From positions 1-41,744 of the IMG/VR virus record IMGVR_UViG_3300014838_000037: DNA of 41,744 nt; one strand, 5' to 3'. Made by a program: the position numbers and the translations under genes. The DNA is from a virus. Below, piece after piece: positions 30,609-39,000 of the stretch (its first letter is position 1; the number at the start of each line of letters is the position of its first letter). The notes under the pieces were generated by a model. That model saw nothing but the letters and a program-made list of their open reading frames with translations. It searched no databases and was not told the origin of the DNA.

Positions 30609-31050
30609 GTTCAACGCAACATCGGTAAGGGCCGCCCTCCACCTGGGTATGACCATGGGGCAACCCAATACTCCAAGCGACCGAGCAACCTTTCAATGGA
30701 AGCCTCAACCGGTCTATGCTCCTAAGCCAGCGGGACCGAGTGGGGTGCCTTACGATCTAAATGAGCTTCCTACCTCCAAGACGGCCATCAAGGATATACA
30801 GCTACTTTGTGCTGTGGAGTATGGTAATGCTGCACAGGAAGGAACCCCTGCTGGGTTCGAGGAAGCCCTGAAGGCTACCGTTACGCTCATGGATACCGAG
30901 TATACCCAACTACTTGCCCGAGGAAAGGGTAGGCTACCTGACTTCATCCTTTTGGGAGGGGCGCTTTTCAACATAGATTATACCGTGGGTCCATATGCCG
31001 TCTTTGACATGGAAGCGCGGCAATTCTACTGCACAGCACAGGACAAATAA
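30589..31050 (+). CDS. hypothetical protein, possible head-tail connector (153 aa)
   Basis: ATG 30589 lies within the preceding gene's end after a purine-rich stretch. Residues about 65-90 are helical (AIKDIQLLCAVEYGNAAQEG) and the C-terminus is beta-rich (PDFILLGGALFNIDYTVGPYAVFD). It sits in the connector/tail-completion region. I recognise no family; the role is by position only. Confidence 0.5.
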   Translation: MAGTNPKFNATSVRAALHLGMTMGQPNTPSDRATFQWKPQPVYAPKPAGPSGVPYDLNELPTSKTAIKDIQLLCAVEYGNAAQEGTPAGFEEALKATVTLMDTEYTQLLARGKGRLPDFILLGGALFNIDYTVGPYAVFDMEARQFYCTAQDK

Positions 31051-31053
31051 GCC

Positions 31054-31647
31054 ATGAGCGCCACCAATACATCTTTCTATGCTTCGGGTATCGCCTCTTT
31101 TCTGAGTGGCGCCGTTGACTGGACCAGTGACGATGTCTACCTGGCTCTAGTGCAGGCTAGTTACAGTCCCAACTTGGCTGCTGATTCTGCTTGGGCACCC
31201 GTTAGTGAGTGCGAGGCTGTTGGGGCCGGTTACACTCCCGGCGGTGCTCAGCTGGCATCAACGAGTATCAATGTGGTCTCGGTTGGTGGTAACTGGTTGG
31301 CCAGCACCGCCTTTGCAGAGAACCAAGTGGTGCAAGCAGGGTCTGGTCTTGCTGTCTGTGTGGTGACTGGGACGACTGGTAGTGTTGTGCCTAAGTGGCC
31401 TACTGCTCAAGGGGTGACGGTCCAAGATGGGACTGTGACGTGGGCCTATTTGGGTAAATGGGGAATTGCGCTGAGCTCGTCTGCTGTGAGTTGGAACCCG
31501 CTTACTGTGACGAATGTTCGTTATGGGGTGATCTACTCGGGCGAGCGTCTTTTAGCTCTGATCGACATGGGAAGTGCTTTCACTCTCGATGGTCCTTGGG
31601 GTCTGCAGCCCGACCCTGTCACTGGTTGGCTGTTCTACAGTGGCTAA
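31054..31647 (+). CDS. virion structural protein with carbohydrate-binding-like module (197 aa)
   Basis: The middle part (about 85-130) reads NWLASTAFAENQVVQAGSGLAVCVVTG...PKWPTAQGVTVQDGTVTWAYLG. This motif, W-x2-TAY/F-x3-Q-VV ... WP-x6-V-x-DGTVTW, recurs in phage virion proteins and resembles a small chitin-binding-type beta fold. It may decorate the virion or help bind the cell surface. The N-terminal part (MSATNTSFYASGIASFLSGAVDWTSDDVYLALV) is typical of phage structural proteins. ATG 31054 follows the previous stop. Confidence 0.65.
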   Translation: MSATNTSFYASGIASFLSGAVDWTSDDVYLALVQASYSPNLAADSAWAPVSECEAVGAGYTPGGAQLASTSINVVSVGGNWLASTAFAENQVVQAGSGLAVCVVTGTTGSVVPKWPTAQGVTVQDGTVTWAYLGKWGIALSSSAVSWNPLTVTNVRYGVIYSGERLLALIDMGSAFTLDGPWGLQPDPVTGWLFYSG

Positions 31648-32290
31648 CATCACCGTCGGCAGTGCCTGGGCACCTGCTTACTCGCAGGTGGTGACTAGGA
31701 ATAATGTCTCCTATGGCGGCGGCGTTCGGGCGCGTTTCATCTACGATAGTCTGTGGTACATGCTCAAGGGGTCTTTGGGGCTTCTTGGCTGGTTTAATCC
31801 CACCGTCACTGATATTCCACCAGGTACGCGTCAGAACCTACCGGTGCAGTTTTTGGCTAGGCAGTTGGATTGGACTCAGCCGATCACACTCAATACTCTT
31901 GCTTTTGCCCCCGACGACGTGAGCTCAGAGGAGAAGGAGCTGGGCAGCATCATGATGGAGGACGTCTGGGTCTACTACTGCGACATCTTCGCTGAGAGTG
32001 AAGCAATTAGTTTGCAGCTAGCAGGGGATATGAAGGACATTCTCTGGGGTAAGATGTCGGCCGTGGGCCGTACTTTTGGTCCCACGGTGGATATCTTGGA
32101 CCTTGATCAGCCGGGGCACTACAAGATCGGGTATGTGGAGATCGCCAACGTTACCGCCACCAGGAGCCCCAATGTTGCTCAACGTTGGCAGCAGTTCCTG
32201 CGGGTTGTGCGGTTTGAGGTGTGCGACTGGTATATCTTGGATAACGATGACCTGTCTACCGGTCGAGCTCAGTGGGCGTTTCAGCCGTGA
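31640..32290 (+). CDS. hypothetical head-tail or tail protein (216 aa)
   Basis: The start is GTG 31640, overlapping the end of the previous gene by 8 bp; the open frame upstream is out-of-frame sequence. It is mixed alpha/beta with a long acidic stretch (about 95-150). It lies before the tail genes and may be a connector or tail terminator. No family recognised. Confidence 0.5.
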   Translation: MANITVGSAWAPAYSQVVTRNNVSYGGGVRARFIYDSLWYMLKGSLGLLGWFNPTVTDIPPGTRQNLPVQFLARQLDWTQPITLNTLAFAPDDVSSEEKELGSIMMEDVWVYYCDIFAESEAISLQLAGDMKDILWGKMSAVGRTFGPTVDILDLDQPGHYKIGYVEIANVTATRSPNVAQRWQQFLRVVRFEVCDWYILDNDDLSTGRAQWAFQP

Positions 32291-33285
32291 CGGGACCAAC
32301 GGAGGCGCGGGCTATACCTAATAGTATTGCTGAGTTGCAGCGCCAGCGACAGTTAGCCGAGGCGCGTATCAAGGCCTCAGCTATAGGTGTCATTAAGCAG
32401 TCCGTTGCTGTTGCTGTTGGGGACTTGCTGGAATCTATCAACATTGAGCTGACTGCTTGGGCGAGCCGTCTCGCCTCAGCTTTGAGCGAGAAGAATACAG
32501 GTGCTCTACAAGGGGACCTCATGACGTTGGGTCGTGAGGCTCAATTGAGGATGCTCAATGCCTATGGACAGTTGGTGACGCGCCAGGAAGGCCCTGCTTC
32601 CCGTACCCATTATCGCGCCGGCCAGGGGCGTTTAGCTGGAGGGATTTTGTTGAGGGCTTTGGGTCGTGGGGACTTTTTTGAGGTACATGGGACCACCCTC
32701 TCCTGGGGCAATGTCTCTATGCTCGACGGTGCCGCCCGTCAGTGGCACCGGATAGCTTTTGGGGCTGGCCGTGGTGGTATTCATGACGAGTTTGCTGTTA
32801 CTTTTAATGATCTCGTGCTGGCCACAATTGGAGTGGCGGGTGGGCCATCTCCTGGGTTCTCAATGCCTGCAGGTATCTGGGTCCCTCCTGGTAGCGCAGG
32901 TCAGAAAGGAGCGCTACGTGCTCCTAGCGGGGGCCGGGGTGACGATGAGTTTTATCCTCATCACGGTGGTGTTTCTCAAGCGGTTGAGTTCAAGCCTGGT
33001 CATTTTACGATGATGCCTAACTTGTCGGCCAGTGAGATGTTACTCAGGGACCGGGGTCGGCCACGCAAGATGACTATGCAGGGTCCTCGTCCAACGCGAG
33101 GTATCAAGCCTCACGACTTCTTCAACGCTGGTGTCCGTTATCTTGCTGGGCAAGCAGGCGGTAAGCAGGGTGGTTTGGGGATGGTGTTGGAGAGGTACGC
33201 CAACAACCTGACCAAGGCGTGGGTGGACAGTGCTGGGCGTATGCAGAAAACGGTCCGGGTGAATGTGGTGGCGCGTGGGCTCTAA
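32287..33285 (+). CDS. hypothetical virion/tail protein (332 aa)
   Basis: The start is GTG 32287, overlapping the previous TGA. Residues 10-100 are helical, with a putative coiled coil; residues 100-330 are Gly-, Arg- and beta-rich (FFEVHGTTLSWGNVSMLDGAARQWHRIAFGAGRGG, GFSMPAGIWVPPGS). It may be a minor head or tail protein. Position before the major tail protein supports a connector or tail-completion role. Confidence 0.55.
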   Translation: MTGPTEARAIPNSIAELQRQRQLAEARIKASAIGVIKQSVAVAVGDLLESINIELTAWASRLASALSEKNTGALQGDLMTLGREAQLRMLNAYGQLVTRQEGPASRTHYRAGQGRLAGGILLRALGRGDFFEVHGTTLSWGNVSMLDGAARQWHRIAFGAGRGGIHDEFAVTFNDLVLATIGVAGGPSPGFSMPAGIWVPPGSAGQKGALRAPSGGRGDDEFYPHHGGVSQAVEFKPGHFTMMPNLSASEMLLRDRGRPRKMTMQGPRPTRGIKPHDFFNAGVRYLAGQAGGKQGGLGMVLERYANNLTKAWVDSAGRMQKTVRVNVVARGL

Positions 33286-33379
33286 TAAGAAACAAAGGTC
33301 TGTCGATACTGCTGGTGTGATTTGTAACGAGATGACGGCCTGCTCGCCGTCCATGCCGTCTGATCGGAAGGTGTTCTAA
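33275..33379 (+). CDS. possible very small ORF before the major tail gene (34 aa)
   Basis: A GTG-initiated 34-codon frame (VGSNKKQRSVDTAGVI...) overlaps the end of the previous gene by 11 bp and ends one base before the major tail ATG. It would keep ribosomes moving into the tail gene. The evidence is only the tight fit of its ends, so it could be accidental. Confidence 0.3.
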   Translation: MGSNKKQRSVDTAGVICNEMTACSPSMPSDRKVF

Positions 33380-34762
33380 ATGGCTCTCAAGTCTAATCAG
33401 ATTCTTTTCACAGGTTCTGTGGGCGGAGGTAGTTCGGGGACGTCCTATGGCAACTCCTTCATCATCGATCGTATTCAGAGTGGGGACATCAACCCCAACA
33501 TTACCAATGAGACGATCACTGAAGTTGGTAACCCCAAGCCCGTTGGCATCATTCGTGATGCCCCGGCCGCTCTCACTACGACCATTGAGTCGTACGACGT
33601 CACCGCCAAGCTAGAGGCCATCTTACTCAACCTCGATCCCCAAGATTCCACCTCCCTCACTCCTGGGATGGCACTGGACTTTGGTAACCAGGTTCCCTTC
33701 AGTCTTTTGTGCCCCATTCGGCAGGGCATCAATTTGTCTGCGGTCTATGGCGGCGTCATCATGCCTCACATGTCGCTCTCCGAGGTCAGCTATAGGTTTG
33801 GGCTCAAGCAGGATGCCCAGCAGACCTATACCCTCAACGGCGACAGCATGTTCTACGGTCCGGCGGGAACGGTACCATGCGAGATGATCAGCGCGGGCGA
33901 CGGGACCCTTGGGCAGGTTTTTACTCTGCCCTATGCTCCCGTCGCTTATACTGACCCGGCTTCAGGGAACACCATGTTCGTCTTGAATGTCACCGTCTAC
34001 CCCGCCGATTCCTCGACTCCTTACCGTTTGCTCAACGGGCCTTCTTTTGACTACCAGGACCATGGCCAGGCCGGCAATGGCTACGGTGGTGCCATTACCA
34101 CCTTCACCCTCAACAGCAACGTTTCAATTCCTACTGGCTGGATGGTCAAGGCTCAGTATTTTACGCTGAACTCGGCTGATGCCCTGTCCATTCCGCAGGC
34201 TGATAACGCTGCTGACGGTATAACTGTCAAGCCGGCCGCCATTCGGGCCTGGAACATCGATGTGTACTACGCCACCACAGTTACCACTCCTGTGTGGCAC
34301 CGGTTGAGCAACGTTCAGTCTGTCGACGCCACCTGGCAAGCGACAGGCTTCGAGGCGAACGATGAGTTCGGGTCTCCGCTCTCGGTGTCTTATGACTATG
34401 TCACCTCTGCTGTTTCGGGGACCATCACCACCCGTCCTGACAGCGTGAAGATCATGGTAGGCCAGCTTTCTGAGCTGCTGAACGTCGATTCTTCTCGGGT
34501 CATTGGTATGCTTTCTGGTCTACCTTTGAGCATTCTGATGGTCTTGAAGTGCCCCAACGGCGTCGCCGGGGTTGCCCCTGGAACGATCCTCAAGACGCTC
34601 TACGTTCCTGATGCCATCTTTGATCCGCCTCAGCTGACTTCTCGTACAGCTCAGAAGATCGACCTGCCATTCAAGTTCTATTCGAACACCGGCACGCTCA
34701 TTACCTACAACGGTGGTACCGGAGACCTCGTCACCGGTGGGACCATAGGATCTTCGGGATAA
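33380..34762 (+). CDS. major tail protein
   Basis: The 460-aa, nearly all-beta protein lies just upstream of the tail-chaperone pair and tape measure. It begins MALKSNQILFTGSVGGG and includes TLTGEV-like strands and Thr/Ser/Gly-rich loops. The size is larger than the simplest tail-tube proteins, perhaps because of an added beta domain (about 160-300). It assembles into the tail tube. The role is inferred from position and composition. Confidence 0.75.
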   Translation: MALKSNQILFTGSVGGGSSGTSYGNSFIIDRIQSGDINPNITNETITEVGNPKPVGIIRDAPAALTTTIESYDVTAKLEAILLNLDPQDSTSLTPGMALDFGNQVPFSLLCPIRQGINLSAVYGGVIMPHMSLSEVSYRFGLKQDAQQTYTLNGDSMFYGPAGTVPCEMISAGDGTLGQVFTLPYAPVAYTDPASGNTMFVLNVTVYPADSSTPYRLLNGPSFDYQDHGQAGNGYGGAITTFTLNSNVSIPTGWMVKAQYFTLNSADALSIPQADNAADGITVKPAAIRAWNIDVYYATTVTTPVWHRLSNVQSVDATWQATGFEANDEFGSPLSVSYDYVTSAVSGTITTRPDSVKIMVGQLSELLNVDSSRVIGMLSGLPLSILMVLKCPNGVAGVAPGTILKTLYVPDAIFDPPQLTSRTAQKIDLPFKFYSNTGTLITYNGGTGDLVTGGTIGSSG

Positions 34763-34763
34763 G

Positions 34764-34798
34764 CGTCCCTTGACGACATAGAACGCTTGTTCTATTCT
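34764..34798 (+). promoter_or_regulatory. phage-family promoter P10 (plus), LexA-box type
   Basis: CGTCCCTTGACG (34764-34775), then 17 bp, then TATTCT (34793-34798), then 6 nt, then ATG 34805. The spacer contains the palindrome listed next. Confidence 0.8.
34779..34794. promoter_or_regulatory. LexA/SOS-box-like operator in P10
   Basis: TAGAAC-GCTT-GTTCTA is a perfect 6-bp inverted repeat and contains GAAC-N4-GTTC. Its GAAC begins 5 bp after the -35, as in P7. Binding would cover the promoter spacer and the start of the -10. Confidence 0.6.
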
Positions 34799-34804
34799 AG
34801 CAGT

Positions 34805-34945
34805 ATGGAACAGTACAGCCGGCAAAGATCTCCGACTGTACTCTGTTCCGCTGTTGTGGTCGGCACCCATGGCGCTGGAGGAGAGCTCCAGACGGGTGAC
34901 TTTCTCCTTTCACACCTTAGGCAACAGGTGCCGACCGCTCTCTAA
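34805..34945 (+). CDS. small leaderless ORF under the LexA-box promoter (46 aa)
   Basis: The ATG lies 6 nt after the -10 box, so transcription would start at the ATG itself. The sequence MEQYSRQRSPTVLCSAVV...LRQQVPTAL has a short hydrophobic stretch (about 11-19) and ends at TAA 34945, 12 bp before the tail-chaperone gene. No family is recognised. The promoter and operator arrangement makes it a credible gene; alternatively it marks the 5' end of the downstream tail transcript. Confidence 0.55.
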   Translation: MEQYSRQRSPTVLCSAVVVGTHGAGGELQTGDFLLSHLRQQVPTAL

Positions 34946-34957
34946 GAGGGGAGAATA

Positions 34958-35746
34958 ATGCCTGACGATCTCAAAGTCCCTGAACTTGCTGATATCACCG
35001 ATCTCTTTGTTCGTGGTGCTGAACTAGAGGTAACAGATCCAGAGACGGGACGTATTTCGAGGAACTGGCTTCAGAAGCTTAATCCAGTGGAGCAGCAAAG
35101 GGCTGTCCGCAAGGCTAATGCTGCTCGTGCTCGTTTTCTGGCGGCGAGGTTTGAGGAGGATTCCGAAGAGTACTTGAGTGTAGTTAATCACGTTGAGTCT
35201 CTTTCTCGGGACGAGCAGATTGAGGTCTTGTTGAACATAGAGCGGATCAAGCTCTTTGATCTCAAGAGTTCTCAACTCTCCTTCGAGGACCCTTGGAAGG
35301 ACGGGTACCTTGATGGGCTTCGGGATCTTTGGAACGGGGGGTTAGAGACGACCTTCTCTGAGAATCCCGAGGACGAAGAGGCTAAGAGGGTTCAGGGTCA
35401 GCTTATGAAGTTCAGGGATGAAGTTTTGGTGCTCGTTGAGGAAGACCTTGATGTTTATCGTGGCGCTTATTCTGAGAAGTCTGCGGCAGTTCTGCGACAT
35501 GATGTTGTTGAGTTCCTTTTTAAGGGTATATCTGACGGCGTGTGGGAGGATGAGTACAATCGTTGTTATGTCTGGCTTGGTACGCGTAACATCACGGACC
35601 ATGCTAAGTCGACGTTTGCTACTCGTGAGGCTGTGGATATGCTTCAGGCAGAGTCTATCGCTGTGTTGGAGGCTGGTTTCAGAAAGCTAGTAGTGTCTCC
35701 GCAAGAGGGAAAAGACTCGCCGGTGGACCCGGCTTCCTCCAACTAA
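34958..35746 (+). CDS. tail assembly chaperone, G-like (262 aa)
   Basis: This acidic, helical protein precedes the tape measure and has a -1 slip site near its 3' end (GGGAAAA at 35707-35713). It matches the position and behaviour of lambda gpG. It starts at ATG 34958 (GAGGGGAGAA upstream) and stops at 35746; 14 residues follow the slip site in the zero frame. It coats the tape measure during tail assembly. Confidence 0.8.
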   Translation: MPDDLKVPELADITDLFVRGAELEVTDPETGRISRNWLQKLNPVEQQRAVRKANAARARFLAARFEEDSEEYLSVVNHVESLSRDEQIEVLLNIERIKLFDLKSSQLSFEDPWKDGYLDGLRDLWNGGLETTFSENPEDEEAKRVQGQLMKFRDEVLVLVEEDLDVYRGAYSEKSAAVLRHDVVEFLFKGISDGVWEDEYNRCYVWLGTRNITDHAKSTFATREAVDMLQAESIAVLEAGFRKLVVSPQEGKDSPVDPASSN

Positions 35747-36045
35747 TTCGAGCAGTTTCTTCGGGTGGTAACGGTGCGGTTTTATGGCCTCGTGGGGTTA
35801 CCTGTGTTGATGACTTGCCCATGGATCTTGTTGATGCCATTGCTCATGCCCATCGTATTCTTGACTGGCATAATGGCAATCTGACCGAAGACGAGGTACC
35901 CCCTCAGTATATGTGGTCTTTTGGAGATGCTGTGGAGGAATGGTTTGAGGGGATCAAGATCAAGCGTGATCGTGATCACGAAGACGTGCCACCTGATGCT
36001 ATACAGAGCGATGACCCTAGAATAGCTGCCCTAAAACGCCGGTGA
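34958..36045 (+). CDS. tail assembly chaperone frameshift product, GT-like (about 362 aa)
   Basis: If ribosomes slip by -1 at GGGAAAA, they continue after codon 252 in another frame, open from before 35713 to TGA 36045. This adds about 110 residues (RLAGGPGFLQLIRAV...DDLPMDLVDAIAHAHRILDWHNG...). This frame has no good independent start before 35821. The size and position are those of lambda gpGT. It is a ribosomal frameshift, read as join(34958..35713, 35713..36045). Confidence 0.78.
35707..35713 (+). other. -1 ribosomal slippery site GGGAAAA
   Basis: In the zero frame the codons are G-GGA-AAA, exactly the X-XXY-YYZ form (X=G, Y=A). GAC and a CG-rich stretch follow, which may form a stimulatory structure. 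The downstream frame stays open to 36045. Confidence 0.85.
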
Positions 36046-36090
36046 CTATGAACCAGTTTTTATTCAACTTCTGTCGATAGCTGAACTGAT

Positions 36091-39000
36091 ATGGCTGAAA
36101 CAGCACTGATCCGAGCCGAGCTAGAGCTCGTTATTGCTCAAGCTCAGGCGAAATTGGCTGAATTGGGCAAGACCGGCGTTGCCATGGTCAATGAGGTGGC
36201 TAGCGCCGGTACTGGCTCCTCTGGGGTTTCGGCCACGCGTGTGGCCCCTGTGGCTGGCGTTAGAGGCGGTAAGAATAACGAGCATGAGGAGCTTGTTCGC
36301 CGGCTTCAGCGGATGTATGGTGTTATGGGCAAGGAGTTGGGGCGTCAGGGTCCCAGTGCCGCCGGGGAAGTGGCGCAGTGGCGTACTGCTATCAGCACTT
36401 CTCTCAGGGAAAGCGTAGCCCCCCTCGCACTGGCGGCCAAAGATATAGAGAGAGTCTCGCGGAGCTTTAATAAAAGCTTGAGGGGGAGCCTGCCTGAATC
36501 TACCCGGACTGCCCTTGATGCTAGGTGGTATCAGCGGTCAGGAGCGAGCCGGGCGGTCCTTAGCCCCGGTGGTCAGGGCTATGTCATTCCTAGTCGTGTC
36601 CCTAGCCTTTCTGAGCAAGAGCGAACTCCTGGTGACCGTAGGGCGCAGGAAGAGGCGCGAAAGAAGCAGGATAGCCAGGCTAGGGTTGCTGCTCGGGCTA
36701 GGAAGCCAGCACCTCATCCGCAAGAGAAACCAGCACCTCATCCACAAGAGAAAGCTGTTGAAGAGCCCAAGAAGGCAGAAGAGGCGCGAAAGAAGCAGGA
36801 TAGCCAGGCTAGGGTTGCTGCTCGGGCTAGGAAGCCAGCACCTCATCCGCAAGAGAAACCAGCACCTCATCCACACATCGTGGAGCAGTCCATCGCCGCG
36901 TTCGAGGAGGCTCGCATCGGGCCGAACGGGGAACGCCGAGGCGTTCCTCCTCGTCGGAAGAGGGGGGTGTACCACGAGCCGTCAAAACCAGCCGCTTCTC
37001 AAGTTCCTAAAGACGAGCCTAAGTCTTCACCGTCTGGCGGAGGTGGGAAAAAGTCACCTCCGACAACTCCAACACCTCCGACAACTCCGCCACCTCCATC
37101 TAAAGACGAGCCCCCGACACCACCCTCACCCCCACCCCGGCCGAGGTGGCAGAGGACAACACCTCCGACAACTCCGCCACCTCCACCTAAAGACGAGCCT
37201 AAGTCTTCACCGTCTGGTGGAGGTGGCGGCCGGAAAAAGCCAGGCCAGCCTGGCGGGGCCTCCACTCCGCCGGTAGGATCTAATGCCGCGGCTCTTAAGG
37301 TGATAACCGCCCTTGATGCCAAAATAGCGGAGCAGCAGTTGGTTTCAGAGTTTCTTGCTAAGGATCCCCTCAGGATAGGGAGAATTGGTGCTACTTATTT
37401 AGGTTCTAGCCATGTACATAATCTGGTTCATTTATCAGCTAATGCTCAATGGATGGGGGATTCCGATAAGATCAGTGCTTCTCAAAGGGCAGCAGCTTCA
37501 CAGAGTACTCGTCTTTCTCTAACTCAGTCCGGTAGGAAGAACATACAAGCCGCTGATCACGATGCCATAGAGGTGATTGCTAACCTCAAGGTTGCAACCG
37601 CCAATTTGGCCGCTGTTACCAAGGAGTTCAATCGTTCTCGTGGGCGTCTTCCTAGCGGCCAGACTCATCTGGAGCATGCCCAGGAAGTAGCCGCCACTAA
37701 GAGAGACAGAGAACAGAATGCTGCGGCGTACCAGCAGGTTACCGGGAAGACGCCAGGTCTATTCCAGCGTCTGCAGTACTATGCTCACGGCGGTGCTGCT
37801 CGTGGTGCCGGCGGTGACATGGGTGCTCTGGGCATGCCTACTGGTAACCAGTTCATGGCTTCTCACACAGCTAATACCCTGGGGTATGCCCTACCTGGAA
37901 TAGGGTTTGGTATTGTTTTGATGGGCTTGCGGGAGACTGTGACTGAGGCGGCAGAGGCTCAAAAGACTTTGGCTGAGGTCGCTGCAGAGTTCAGTGCCTT
38001 GGGCCAGAGCAGTGCGTTCCAGGGGTACTCCCAGTCTATTCAGAGCATAGCTTCTAATACTGGTGTGGCCATCAATGAAGTGGCTGAATTAGGCCTTGCT
38101 TTTAAGGGTGTTTTTGGTAATACCCAACAGGCCACTATCGCCCTGACGGCTGCAGCTCAAGGCGCGCAGGCTTTGCAGATGCCCATGACGGAGCTACAGG
38201 AGTCTCTGACTGCTATTTCACAGGGGTTTGACTCGCTGCGTGGTCAGGGTGGTCAGTCTTTTGTCAACATTCAGAATGAAGCTCTCCACCTTCAGGACGT
38301 TTATGGAGTCCCCGCTAAACAGACTATAGCGGGGTGGGGTGCTGTGGCTCCCATCGCCCAGCAGATGGGTCTGACGCCTAATTTCACCGCTCAGATGATT
38401 GCTGTCACATCTCAGATGACAGGTCAGAGTGGAGAGATGATTGGTGAGGGACTGACTCGTATCCTGCCTGGGTTTACTCAGAACTTGAGTCAGTTGCTGC
38501 AGTATGCCAGCTCTACTGGTAAAGCCGGTCAGCCTTTTGTGCAGTCTGTATATAACGGGGCGTCTGGTCAAGCTGTATTTGAGTCTTTCATCAAGATGTT
38601 TGGTGCTGTACCTGCCGGTGCACAGAATGCTTTGGTGGGTGACCTGGGGGGCAATGCTTCTTCGCGTGCCATATTGTTGTCGTTTTTGAAAGCTATCAAT
38701 ACCCCGAAGGAATTAGCTAAGGGTACGGGTAGCGCGCCTCCTGATCGTCTGCATCAAGAGTTTGACCGTCAGATGGGCACGTTGTTGGGGCAGGTAGAGA
38801 AGTTTGGTACCAGTCTTGAAAACGTGGGGATCTCTATATTGGACTCGGGGATCGGGACTACTTTGACGGGTATCGTTGATGTTGGTCACAATCTTATCAA
38901 CTGGATCAAGAACCTGAATCAAGCTACCGGTGGGTTGATTGGTCATTTTGCTGAGCTAACTATATTGGCAGGAGGCATCCGGGTTGTTGCGGGCGCTAGT

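Noticed and set aside
36515-37276. 253-aa plus-strand open frame (and its minus-strand counterparts) inside the tape measure linker
   Set aside because: It is a frame-shifted reading of the repetitive, biased linker of the tape measure, which has the long intact frame.
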